Assembly: GCA_001275005.1 (NCBI GenBank)
Contig: JWZX01001781.1
Location: 1-17,023, forward strand
Direction: 5' to 3'
Source: Chrysochromulina tobinii
Taxonomy: Eukaryota; Haptophyta; Prymnesiales; Chrysochromulinaceae
DNA length: 17,023 nt
How positions within the stretch are numbered: the first letter of the stretch is position 1; every line of letters begins with the position of its first letter. This document shows positions 6,800-15,607 of this stretch, piece after piece. The notes beneath the pieces were generated by a model that saw only the letters and a program-made list of their open reading frames with translations, was not told where the DNA came from and searched no databases. Position numbers and translations under genes: made by a program.

Positions 6800-9402
6800 A
6801 TGCTAGGGCTTCGTCGTCGCATGTCCGAACGAGATCCCGGCAGCTGTCGAGAAATGAGCAGCGACGATGAGGATACTTTGTACGCGCGTGAGCAGGAAAT
6901 TCTCCGTGAACAGGCTGAACACAGTCCGAATCTGTCGCAGCAGGCCCGAAGGGTTCGCCACCGTGTCGAGACTTTGCAGCATTCTCGATCTGGTGTTATG
7001 CAGCCACCAGAGGCAACTCCATCGCTTTTTGCAGCACCGCCTCGCCCTGAACAGAACGAGGAGCCGCCACCACCGCCGTTAGCGCTGGACCCATCGCAGC
7101 AGCGTGCGTTCGACATGGCCCTTAAGGGTACGAGCATATTTCTCACGGGTGGCCCAGGCACCGGCAAGAGCTTCACTACCAAGCGCATCATAGAAGCTCT
7201 GCGCAAGAAGCACTTCGAAGAGGCTGTCGAGCAGCTGCTCCGATCTGGTGTCTTCGTCGACCGAGCCAGCGCTGAAGTGGAGCAGGCTCAGCATGAAACT
7301 GTGATGGTGACGGCGCCGACAGGCGTCGCTGCGATTCTTGTCAAAGGGCAGACGCTCTTCACGAAGCCGGGGCCGGGGAGGCCCTTGCCGACGACAGAGA
7401 TGTTCGGTTTCATGTGGGGCAATAAGGACACGTGGCGCAAGGTTCGCACCCTCGTGATCGACGAGATCTCAATGGTCGATGGAGAGTTCCTCGACTGGTG
7501 CGTGAAGAGCACTGATGAGCACTGATGAGCACTGATGAGCACTGATGAGCACTGATGAGCACTAAACTGGCACGTGGCAGGTACTACGGCACCCTGCAGG
7601 ACATCCTGGCCTCGATGTCTCATCACATCCAGCTCATCCTCGTGGGGGACTTCTACCAGTTGCCGCCCGTTGGCGGCGAGGCTGCCACTCGGAGCATCAA
7701 TCAGGTGCCCGACCCGGACGCCATCGACGCGGGCGGCGTGGCATACACGACATTCCTGCAGCAGTGCCTCGACCAGGCGAAGCTGCACAGGCAGAATCCG
7801 AACGTGCCGTTTGGGTTCAAGGAAACGAAGGGCAAGCTCGCATTCCAGACCGCGTGCTGGCGGCATGCGCAGCTGGTGCCCTGTGTGCTGTCGCGCATCT
7901 TTCGCACATCGGACAACGTTCTGCTTGAGGGTATGTGTGCGATGCGCCAGGGCAAGCAGACGGGCGCAGAGATCCAGGCGCTGGTGGCGGCCACAGCGCG
8001 CACTCTGCATCCACGCAACGGCGTCGTACCCACGACACTTATGGCGACGAAGTGCGATGTCAAGATGATGAACCTGAGTGAGCTCCAGAAGCTTGACCCG
8101 AGCCTTTCCCAAACGTACTACGCCGTCGACAAGGTCCTCAACGACGCCGAGGCCACCAAGGGCTGGGAGGAGAGCGCGAGGAAGGAGCTGTGGAACGATC
8201 CCATGTTCGTCAAGGAAGACGACTGCCCCGCTCTCAAGGAGCTCGAGCTGCGGCTCGGCACGCAGGTGATGCTCCTCAAGAATGAAATACTCAGCGATGA
8301 GGATAAGGCCCGCGTGCCTGCGGCTGAGCGTCTGGTCAATGGCAGCCGCGGCGTCGTCATCGGCTTCTCACCAGCACCGCCAGACTACTACAAGGATGAG
8401 TGCGCAGGGCCCAGGCGTGACGATTTTGAGACAGCACAGCGTTTGAGACGGCACAGAGAGCCTGGCCATCAAGCGGCGGAGGCCAATGCAGTGGCGGATG
8501 GCCATCAAGCGGCGGATGGCAATCAAGCGGCGGAGGACGACGATCAGCGCGTCGTGCTGTACCCACTCGTAAAGTTCTTGAACGGCCGCGAGAAGGTGAT
8601 CACGGCGGACGACTTTGAGAAACGCATCTACGTCCTCGGCACGTGCATGCGGGTGCAGATACCGCTTGTGATGGCGTGGGCGATCACAATCCATAAGTCC
8701 CAAGGCGCCTCGCTCGACTACGTGGTGGCGGACTTGGGCAGGTGCTTTGCCGAGGGCCACGCGTACGTCGCCGTCTCTCGAGCGACAAATATCGAAGGAC
8801 TGCAGATTCGCAACTATGCGCCATCGAAGGTGAAGATCAGCGAGCTCGTCGTCGCATTCTACAGGCATCTCGAGGCGGGCACGCTGGACGAGTTTCTGAA
8901 CGGCGTGCCCATGTGGTGGGCATCCGTGGTGCAGCACCCGCAGCGGATCGCCCCCATCCGCTGCGCTGACGGCAGCACACTGGCGACGTGGAAGGACCTT
9001 TACATGGCCCATCATTCCTTTGCCAGCTTTGACGCACAATTCCCACAGGGCCAGGCGCTCCCCAGCATGGACGAGTGGGAGCGCCGGTATGGTGGGGACA
9101 GCCGGCGGCGGAAATGCGTGTGCTACAATTGCAAGGAGACGGGCCACTGGGCAAGAAACTGCCCTCGAACGAATTTCAGTGGCTCACCCTTCGCGCCGGC
9201 CGCTCCGGAGTTGCCACTTGCTTCCAAGGCTGCAGCCCTGTGTGAACGGCTTGGGCTTCGGGCAGACCTCCCCATCCCTGCAGTTGCCGCACAGGCAGGC
9301 GAACTGCTTGGACTCGCCGATGAAGGCCACGGGCTGATTGCTTTCCTCGACGTCTGCTACCGGGCGGTGTTTGGGCGGTGTTTGGCCCGCAGTGTGGCGT
9401 AG
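6800..9402 (+). CDS. PIF1-family DNA helicase with C-terminal CCHC zinc knuckle, two exons
   Basis: The exons are 6800-7497 and 7581-9402. The ATG at 6800 sits in ACACCATGC, the first in-frame ATG. Residues 1-95 or so are acidic and Pro-rich. The SF1B/PIF1 motifs follow in order: I GGPGTGKS (Lys at about residue 123), Ia TAPTGVAA, II VIDEISMVDGEFLD, III LILVGDFYQLPPV, a V-like LRLGTQVMLLKNE plus LVNGSRGVVIGF, and VI AWAITIHKSQGASLDY with AYVAVSRATNIEGLQI. PIF1 enzymes are 5'-3' helicases that act on G-quadruplexes, telomeres and replication forks. A CCHC knuckle (CYNCKETGHWARNC, 9121-9161) suggests added single-stranded nucleic-acid binding. A charged repeat insert lies between motifs V and VI (about 8430-8545). 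Unspliced reading stops at 7525; removing 7498-7580 restores the frame and the motif II-III spacing. The nuclear or organellar target is unknown. Confidence 0.9.
7498..7580 (+). other. 83-nt intron of the PIF1-like gene containing a 10-bp minisatellite
   Basis: The donor is GACTG|GTGCGT and the acceptor CACGTGGCAG|GTACTA. A branch-like ACTAAAC precedes the acceptor. Length and phase (2) restore the downstream frame and give DGEFLDWYYGTLQDIL. Five copies of ACTGATGAGC (7511-7560) lie inside. The GTGCGT donor matches those proposed for the minus-strand gene at 14.2-15.0 kb. Confidence 0.8.
7511..7560 (+). repeat. Minisatellite, five perfect copies of ACTGATGAGC
   Basis: The five units are identical, followed by a partial ACT. 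Each unit contains a branch-site-like CTGAT and an AG. Each added or lost unit changes length by 10 bp, which would shift the frame were it exonic. Confidence 0.98.
8462..8541 (+). repeat. In-frame minisatellite in the PIF1-like gene
   Basis: Degenerate 18-bp-type units such as GGCCATCAAGCGGCGGA encode repeats of the form (G/N)HQAAD/E and NQAAE. It forms a hydrophilic linker between helicase motifs V and VI, so it probably loops out of the fold. Confidence 0.8.
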
Positions 9403-10016
9403 GTTCGCAGTGTGTGCGCAAGTTGCGCACGGCACGCAAAGCTGTCGGAGCGTGGATGATCTCTTACATCATCATGCGCGACGCACTTAGGGTGACGTGA
9501 CGTGCGGTGACGTCTGGACACTGGACGTCGAGCCGTTGCGCCTGTATTGCGCCTGGGCCGCCCTTGTGCCTTGACAGTTGTTCGCCTCTGAAGACAACCA
9601 ATTTAGCGCTATATTGTTTGGTAGCCCTAATGACTGATATCGGACCCGGAATCGTATGTATATCGCGCTACGGAACCGCCACCAGCACCACTGGCACTGC
9701 CGTGTGGCTGGGAACGCACGGAAGCGGGCACAGTCCACACGCGCCGCGGCGCATGAGCCATGACCAGAGCGCAAACGAGAGGCGTCTCTGATGTCTGAAA
9801 CTCAAACTGAATCCGGCATAGCCATAGGTTCTTCGGATCTTCGCCTCCACCCTTCTTTCCTGAGGCGGGTTTTCCGCCGGGCCAATCTTGAACATACTGC
9901 GGACCCATTTTACTTACATTTTACTGGTTCAAGATACTTGTCCAACGGAGAGGCCTATTCACAGACATACACACCCGTCATGTCTTTGTCTATTAGGCGT
10001 ACACACGAAGACTCAG
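9403..10016. other. Intergenic sequence downstream of the PIF1-like gene
   Basis: No convincing gene is seen. TGACGT occurs three times at 9493-9498, 9498-9503 and 9508-9513, a possible bZIP/CRE-type cluster. Two 11-bp copies of GGGCGGTGTTT at 9362-9383 lie just before, inside the helicase C-terminus. Short open frames here look like chance. Confidence 0.4.
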
Positions 10017-10441
10017 ATTTAGTAAATGAGGGGAAATCCGAATAAGTGGACGAACGGAGGCCGGATGCGCTCGGTACGGCGCGTTTCCTAATAGGGGGGA
10101 GGTATAGGAATGTGTCCATAGACCCATCGATGCGGCAATCGACTCGGGGCAGCGCCCTAGCGGCGCCCCGAGTTCATTGATGGCAAAAGCAATCTATGGA
10201 CACATCGGCAAGGCCCTTTTCCACAGACTTGGCGCATCCATGGAGGCAGCGTGGGCGGCACGAAGCCGCCTGCGCGTCCGCCTCTCGCCAGCCAGCCAGT
10301 CTTCAGATTGAATGCGACGCTTAATCTGGACCGCTGCGTCCCAAAGAATTTCGTGGGGCTATAGCCCCGCACCCCCAAATTCGGCCTCCACGGCACGACT
10401 TTCAGACACATATTCGGATTTCCCCTCAAATGCATTTAGTA
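10017..10441. mobile_element. MITE-like element with 18-bp terminal inverted repeats and 8-bp flanking direct repeat
   Basis: TGAGGGGAAATCCGAATA at 10027-10044 is the exact reverse complement of 10411-10428. ATTTAGTA occurs as a direct repeat just outside at 10017-10024 and 10434-10441, consistent with an 8-bp target-site duplication, although 2 and 5 bases separate it from the inverted repeats. Inside are nested inverted repeats: TGTGTCCATAGA near 10111 against TCTATGGACACA near 10191, ACTCGGGGC (10142-10150) against GCCCCGAGT (10165-10173), and the palindrome GGGGCTATAGCCCC (10355-10368). No transposase is encoded. An 8-bp duplication fits hAT-type elements, but the ends do not clearly assign a superfamily. 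Confidence 0.6.
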
Positions 10442-10911
10442 GGACATCGCAGCGCTTGTGGGCCTGCACGAAATGGAGGGGAGACAGGCGATGACGCTGT
10501 CAATGAAAAAAAGTAGAAAACAAAAACCATGAGTTACCGGTTATGAGCGCCTGGGTGGCAGCGGAGCACCAGGTCGTGTGGAACGAGCCCTGAGAGCATC
10601 GCTGCGATGACGGGGGTGCCAGCCAAGGCTGTTGAAAGCGTTAGGTCGAGGATTGGGGGCTATTTTTGGTTTGGAATAGACCACGTTCAATTTGTTGGTA
10701 TTGTGGCCAAGTAGTCAGTCTCAGTGGATACTGTAGTGCAGGTCGCACAGAACATGCTGCACGCGATGCGATTTGAGTTTTGACGTCCTGATCTCCGATA
10801 GATCTCCTGAGTTCTTTATCCGTTTGACCTAGTTTGGTTGTTGGGTCCTCTAGGCCTACTGCTGTGAGAGTCAGAGTGCTTCATGCAAAATAGCAAAGCT
10901 ACATGCCTGGC
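10442..10911. other. Intergenic sequence without a recognisable gene
   Basis: The sequence is relatively AT-rich, with an A-run near 10505-10525 and no long open frame. I see nothing assignable. Confidence 0.4.
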
Positions 10912-11197
10912 TCGAGCTCGACAGCACACTCGACAGTATATAAACTCGACAGCCTCGACAGAGGAACTCGACTTCTCAGACGATTGATCTGTTTAGAATG
11001 CCGCGGGAGCTTGCCATGGCGCGAGCCCCCTCGACAGAAACTCGACAGGAACTTGACAGCTACTCGACGCCCAGGCACATGGAGTCAGCCTCGACAGGCT
11101 CGACAGGAACTCACAGGAACTTGATAGGCTCGACAGGCAAGCAGGCAAGGCCTCGACAGCCCCACAGCCGCCTCGACAGCTTGACAGCTTGACAGCC
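10912..11197. repeat. Array of interspersed CTCGACAG motifs
   Basis: About eleven exact CTCGACAG words and roughly six one-base variants (CTTGACAG, CTTGATAG, CTCACAG) lie in under 300 bp, separated by 0-30 bp of varied sequence, often followed by GAA or GC. A TATATAAA box (10937-10944) lies between two copies. No coding frame follows it closely. It may be a degenerate minisatellite or a cluster of binding sites. Confidence 0.8.
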
Positions 11198-11766
11198 AGG
11201 GGCCCAGGGCTCAAACCTCATTGTGAACGGCCAACGCTAAATCACCAGGCCTCGAGAAGATGCTCGCCTGCACAGAGTTTCGAATGGCCGCCAAGTGGCA
11301 AGTGCCACCCAAAGCACAAATATCAAATTCATGATGTATGATGTCGACGTGAGCACAGCAGGCGCAAGAAGCTGGGTGACCAGAAGCTGGGTGGCCAGGT
11401 TGTCCTCATACCGGCCGGCAAAACACAATCAGAATAGAGGCCAGGGCTAGGGCCACGGGGTCTGGGGTTGGTGTGACCCCTGGCGCTCGCCATCTCGGTG
11501 GCAGGGTCTGGGGTTGGTGTGACCCCTGGCGCTTGCCATAGTTGCCATCTCGGTGGCGGTCTCGTCATCGCAGTGCAGTGGCAAGATGGCGGTCTCGTCA
11601 TCGCAGTGGAGTGGCAGGCGGGTCGAGTGCTCAGATGAGCTGATTGAGCTGCTGTGGAGGTGATGCTGAGGTAGTGGGCTGCAGAGGGGTGCCTCGCTCG
11701 GCTGCGTGGCACTGCAGTGATGGTCAGTGCACTGCAGTCAACACTGCAGTGTGATGGTCAGTGCAG
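11198..11766. repeat. Intergenic or UTR region with several minisatellites
   Basis: A 46-bp unit (GGGTCTGGGGTTGGTGTGAC at its start) is repeated at 11458 and 11504. A 33-bp unit containing GGCGGTCTCGTCATCGCAGT is repeated at 11555 and 11588. CTGCAGTG and GATGGTCAGTGCA words recur at 11709-11769. An open frame on the minus strand crosses this region but consists of repeat translation; I do not call it a gene. Confidence 0.7.
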
Positions 11767-12258
11767 TCATTGCACCAAAGATGCATCGTCTCGATGCTGT
11801 GCTGTGTTGGCGTCTGAGGCCGCCTTCATCCTCATACAATTCTGTTGCATGTTGGGGATGGACCACGACATGTCACCCAGTTCAAGCTGGCGGTCAAGCT
11901 GGCCAAGATCAAGAGGCTCAAGCTCATCTGAAGGATGTTCTTGGTCTGCGACTGGGTCTGGCAGCAGCATCCACGGTGATTCTGGCGGTGATTTGGGTAG
12001 CATGTTCCCTTGGTGCTCCTCTCGCCCAGCAAACGAATTCTTGTTGACTTGCTTCAGCTCTGACTTGACCTTCTTGTCCTCACGGCCAATGTCATCTACA
12101 TCATCAGACATGGGGCCCTTGCTGAAGGGGCCCTTGCATGCATTCAGCATCACACACCCATGCCTGAGATCCTCATATGTGCGCTTGAGTGCATCATAAT
12201 CTGCCTTGTGCGATCTCTTGAGTGCATCACACTCTGCCTTGAGTGCATCACGCTCCAC
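11767..12258 (-). CDS. 3'-terminal exon of a coiled-coil protein, function unknown
   Basis: On the minus strand a strong acceptor (TTTTGTCTGTGCCTTCAG) ends at 12259, followed in phase 0 by a 163-residue open frame ending in TGA at 11767-11769. It starts with a coiled coil built on a DALK repeat (VERDALKAECDALKRSHKAD and onward through YDALKRTYEDL); the DNA shows three CTTGAGTGCATCA units on the plus strand. A charged, probably disordered acidic tail follows (MSDDVDDIGREDKKVKSELK). Its orientation and phase fit the upstream minus-strand exons at 14.2-15.0 kb, but the link across about 2 kb is unproven. I do not recognise the family. Confidence 0.55.
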   Translation of the reverse strand: MERDALKAECDALKRSHKADYDALKRTYEDLRHGCVMLNACKGPFSKGPMSDDVDDIGREDKKVKSELKQVNKNSFAGREEHQGNMLPKSPPESPWMLLPDPVADQEHPSDELEPLDLGQLDRQLELGDMSWSIPNMQQNCMRMKAASDANTAQHRDDASLVQ

Positions 12259-13245
12259 CTGAAGGCACAGACAAAATAAGTGATGAGCAAGCTTTGTGCA
12301 TTCATGCATGAGTGCATGTGTGTGCCCAATCTCCAGTGTCCCCATGCCCATTGTGTGGAGGATGACCATTTGTCTGTCTCTTGGACAAGGGAATGAGCGC
12401 TTGAATACAAAAGTCGTGCTCAAAGGTGAAAGGAGAAACGTCAATGAGCCATCGGTAGTCGTGGCTCCACGTGAAACGGCTGCATGGCTGCATGTGAAAC
12501 GTGGGGACTGTACTCGTCAAGCCCCAAGTGCCGTGTCGAGTGCCAACGCCAACGCCGACCGTTTCGAGCCAGTGTTGAGAGCAGAGCATGGCGGCTGATT
12601 GTCGAGTGCCGTTTCGAGCCAGTATTGAGAGCAGAGCATGGTGTTGAGTGTCGAGTGCCGATCACAGTGTCGAGCCAGTCAAGGGAGCCAGTGTTGAGAT
12701 CAGAGCATGGTGTCCAGCGCAGAGCACCCAGTTGAGTCGCTGAGCATGGTGTATTGGTGTTGAGCCCCAAGCGCCATGCCCTGTCATTTCGAGCCATGCT
12801 GTGTCATTTCGAGCCTCAAACACCATTTTGCCGTGTTGAGGCCATGTCGCCGCTCACGTCTCTTTCTCTGATCTCAGGACAGCTCAGAAGGTGCGGGAAT
12901 GGGGGTATGTCGACGTGACGCCGTGGAGCATCGTTAGATGTCATGAGCTAGGCACGCTCGGTGCATGGTCGGCCTTGCAGCACGTAGGCGGGGTTCCTTT
13001 CAGCTGTGGTTGCATACTCAAAGCAACGCAAAACAGCCCAGCCCCTCCGTGCTTCGACCTTCGCACTGTTCGGTTGAAAGTGCGAAGGCGGGAGAAGGGG
13101 CACGGTGTAGAGCTCAGCTGATCGGGCCCAGCAGAGTACGTGAGCCAGATGCGCACCATCCTGGGCAAGTTCCTCGGTGCCCTCCCGGCACTTGTCGGTG
13201 CTCATGGGCTGCCAACGTTTGGCCAGTGGGCCTGTGGACCGATGC
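12259..13245. repeat. Probable intronic or intergenic region with degenerate repeats
   Basis: Variants of GAGCCAGTGTTGAGAGCAGA occur near 12568, 12617 and 12680, with GTGTCGAGTGCC words between them. Related TTTCGAGCC words continue to about 12820. The 20-mer AAGTGCCGTGTCGAGTGCCA at 12526-12545 recurs at 14057-14076. A possible minus-strand exon near 13150-13205 (STDKCREGTEELAQD before a GTGCGC donor) overlaps a plus-strand frame at 13140-13505; neither is secure. Confidence 0.45.
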
Positions 13246-13658
13246 TCAGTTGGATCGTGCTGTGCGCTGGCCAGTGTGCCGTTCGTCAGTACGTAGCCAG
13301 GCTGATGCATCGCGACAAGGAGGAGAATTGGGCTGAGAGCAACCGGGGGCGGTGCATCCTCGGATCTGGATCACGGTGCATCCTCGGCTCGAGGGGATCT
13401 GGACCACGGGGCCGGCGCACAGCCGCCGCTCCTTCTCGAAGAGGCGGCTCTCTCGCAGATGCTCTTCCTGAGCGCGCCCGACACGGAGGTCCAATGCCTG
13501 CGTGACTGTTTGTGGGCGCCCTTGCCCGCCTCGGCCTCGCGCAGCCTACTCCTCGCACGAATTTCCTCCAGCTGGTCAGCTAGCCCAGAGCAGCCAGCGC
13601 CCCGGCGCTCCAGATGTGCCAGGTACTCAGCCGCGAGGGCCTGCCCGCATTGTACGAC
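13246..13658 (-). CDS. Candidate exons of a helical protein on the minus strand
   Basis: After the acceptor CGCTTACAG (ending 13659) a phase-0 frame reads VVQCGQALAAEYLAHLERR and then LADQLEEIRARSRLREAEAG. A second acceptor-like CACGCAG precedes a different frame reading LDLRVGRAQEEHLRESRLFE with KERRL. Both are charged, helix-rich and more protein-like than the opposite-strand frames. How they join (a very short intron or an indel) and where they end is not clear. They may be middle exons of the same gene as the flanking minus-strand exons. Confidence 0.35.
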
Positions 13659-13764
13659 CTGTAAGCGGGCTCCTGCTGGCTGCTCTCGCAACGGCCGCTG
13701 CCACTCATCACCGAGTTGCCGCCGCGCCTACGCTCTGCATGCTGCACTGCACGTCGCGCAAAGG

Positions 13765-13857
13765 CGCCCATGAAGGCGTCCCATGAAGGCGTCGCGTGAA
13801 GGCGCTGCGCCACGGCGGCGCTCGCGACCCACTGACCTGACGACCCACTGACCTGAC
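13765..13857. repeat. Short tandem repeats in a candidate intron
   Basis: CATGAAGGCGTC-type units repeat at about 13769-13805. GACCCACTGACCTGAC is repeated twice at about 13826-13857. Confidence 0.75.
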
Positions 13858-14216
13858 CGTGTGCCCACGTTGCGGCTGCTCACCCACTGGGTGCGCTGCG
13901 GCGCATCTTGAGAGCGTGGCCGACATCACGCACCAGCTCCACGTGGTCATCAAGCAGTCGATCACGCAAGCAATGAGAGAACATGCTCGGAGTGCGAGCC
14001 TTGCCGCCTCTGGCCATGTCGGGGCGACATGTTGTTGAGCGCCGAGCGCCGCGTCAAAGTGCCGTGTCGAGTGCCATGGTCCGAGGTCGAGGTCCAGCCC
14101 CTCAGATGCTGTGAAGCCCGATGGTATGCATGATTCCCCAGATGTGATCTCCCCGTTGAGATGCGATTCCCTACATGCATGTGTGCCCACACAGATGGGA
14201 GGGGCTGGGCACGCAC

Positions 14217-15033
14217 CTTCAGTTCCTCGATTATCAGGTCCTTGTCGTTCTTCATGTACTTGGCCGGCTTCAAATGGTCCGCATTCATGGACTCGACATC
14301 CTCCCATAAGTATTTCTCCTCCTGTGAATGTGAAACCACACCCGAGCAAGGAGAGGGGGCCCAACAGTGTGATCGGTGAGGGCATCAAGCGTGTTGGTAC
14401 ATGGGTGGCGCGCGTGCGTGCATCATGTGTACGTGCACGGATCGAGATCACACGCACCAGCCCTGCGTTGCGCTTCTCCTTCTTCTCCTTCTTCGCGAGA
14501 CGCCGCTCGAGCAGCTCGCAGAGCCGGTTCAAGATGTTTTGGTTCTTCGGGTCGCCGATCGTCTTCGCCTTCTCGCACATCTCGCGAGCTAGGCGGAGTG
14601 TCTGCGGGAGCGTGCACACGTGGCGCATCAGCGACCTGAGCTCAACAGAACGTGAGGGAGCGCGCGAAAGCGTGCATGGCGAACGCACATCTGGTTCGAT
14701 CTTCTTGATTTTCCCCGAGTACACGTAGTTGCAGTACATCACGAGGAACTTGTAGCAATTCTCGTAGAAGGGGCCGCACTTCCGCGGCAGCACGCGCTCC
14801 TTGGCCTGTTGGAGCGTCTGCAGGCAGAGCGAGTTCGAGAAGTCAAAAAAGCGCGTGCTGGGCGGGCAGTTCAGGGAAGACGCGGATGAGTGGAGGGTCG
14901 GGCGGGGCGCGCGCGTCGATGATGATCCTGCCCGGCTATGCCGCGGGCGCAGCCGCTCGCGCGCCCAACGCACCGCCTCCATCGACCCGGATTGCTCACG
15001 CTTCATGCCTGCTTGTTGGCTGTCGACGAGACG
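14217..15033 (-). CDS. Four phase-0 exons of an unrecognised helical protein
   Basis: Read on the minus strand, exons 15033-14974, 14817-14689, 14640-14458 and 14321-14217 join in phase 0 and give 159 residues. They include RLVDSQQAGMKREQSGSMEA, TLQQAKERVLPRKCGPFYEN, a Tyr/Cys-rich YKFLVMYCNYVYSGKIKKIE, LRLAREMCEKAKTIGDPKNQ, a basic LLERRLAKKEKKEK, and EEKYLWEDVESMNADHLKPA. Every donor is GTGCGT and three acceptors are clear (TGCCTGCAG, ATTCACAG, TACGTCAG). An ATG at 15006 could be the start, or the first exon may begin at the acceptor ending at 15034. The fourth exon ends at another GTGCGT donor, so the gene continues towards lower coordinates. I do not recognise the family; composition suggests an intracellular helical protein. 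Confidence 0.6.
14322..14457 (-). other. Intron, 136 nt, phase 0, minus strand
   Basis: The donor is GGGCTG|GTGCGT and the acceptor TTCACATTCACAG|GAGGAG. It separates the Lys-rich exon from the EEKYLWEDV exon, which is read in another frame. Confidence 0.7.
14641..14688 (-). other. Possible 48-nt intron, phase 0, minus strand
   Basis: The donor is CCAGAT|GTGCGT and the acceptor CTGTTGAG|CTCAGG. The frame is open through it, so it could instead be coding; the GTGCGT donor and the Ser/Arg-rich composition of its translation favour an intron. Confidence 0.45.
14818..14973 (-). other. Intron, 156 nt, phase 0, minus strand
   Basis: The donor is GAGGCG|GTGCGT. The acceptor is a pyrimidine-rich tract ending CTCTGCCTGCAG|ACGCTC. 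The frame is open through it, but its translation is low-complexity and Arg/Ser-rich, unlike the flanking exons. Confidence 0.6.
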
Positions 15034-15607
15034 CTGACGTAAGGAGGGACGCTTCCACAGTCAATCGGAGGGACGCTTCCACAGTCACTCCCTCAATCGT
15101 TTCTCAAATGAGATGCGCAATTCTCCGAGAAATGCACGGCGCGTTCGATATCTCTCCCTGTTTCCGCCGTGCTCCCGAAAGGACCTCCAAGAGGCATGAG
15201 AACACTTCCACAGCTACCACCGCCAGGAGGCTGACTGTCGACTCGGGGAGCAGTTTTAGAGCAGTTGCCCCAGGTTCCCACATCCCAGTGCTTGCACAAA
15301 AGGGACCGACCAGGACGGAGGAAGTATTTTCACACTCAGAGTTCAGAGCTAAAATGCGTAAAATCTCCTTTTTCACAGAGCTAAAATCACACATGCACAG
15401 CAGTAACACTACATCAGCAGTACGGAGCGCAATGACACGGCCTCCTCGGCCTCGCGGAGCCGGAGGGTGGGGAGTGGCTGCAGTCTCGCGAGGATTCACT
15501 GTCACACGCGCAATAAACACAGTCAATCTCCGTGTACGGTGTAGCACATGGGCGTGTGAAGGTCGGGGGTCTCGTCGCCTGTCACTGAGGTTCGTCAATG
15601 CGGTTCG
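15034..15607. other. Region between the two minus-strand genes
   Basis: It should hold the promoter of the helical-protein gene and the 3' end of the chromodomain gene. A 24-bp tandem repeat (GGAGGGACGCTTCCACAGTC at 15043 and 15067) is present. A minus-strand open frame at 15104-15598 lacks an ATG start and any recognisable domain; I leave it unassigned. Confidence 0.4.

Noticed and set aside
6635-7525. PIF1-like gene as a pseudogene truncated by the TGA at 7523-7525
   Set aside because: A GT-AG intron at 7498-7580 with a GTGCGT donor and branch-like ACTAAAC restores frame and motif spacing, so a functional spliced gene is simpler.
6800-9402. Helitron RepHel helicase
   Set aside because: No HUH/Rep endonuclease domain precedes the helicase, and I see no convincing Helitron ends.
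10662-10669. Sm-site-like ATTTTTGG suggesting an snRNA gene
   Set aside because: No flanking stems or conserved U1, U2, U4, U5 or U6 sequences are recognisable nearby.
13140-13505. Plus-strand 121-codon frame with a hydrophobic stretch (GKFLGALPALVGAHGLP)
   Set aside because: It starts at GTG, ends in repeat translation and overlaps better minus-strand helical frames; it remains possible but is not supported.
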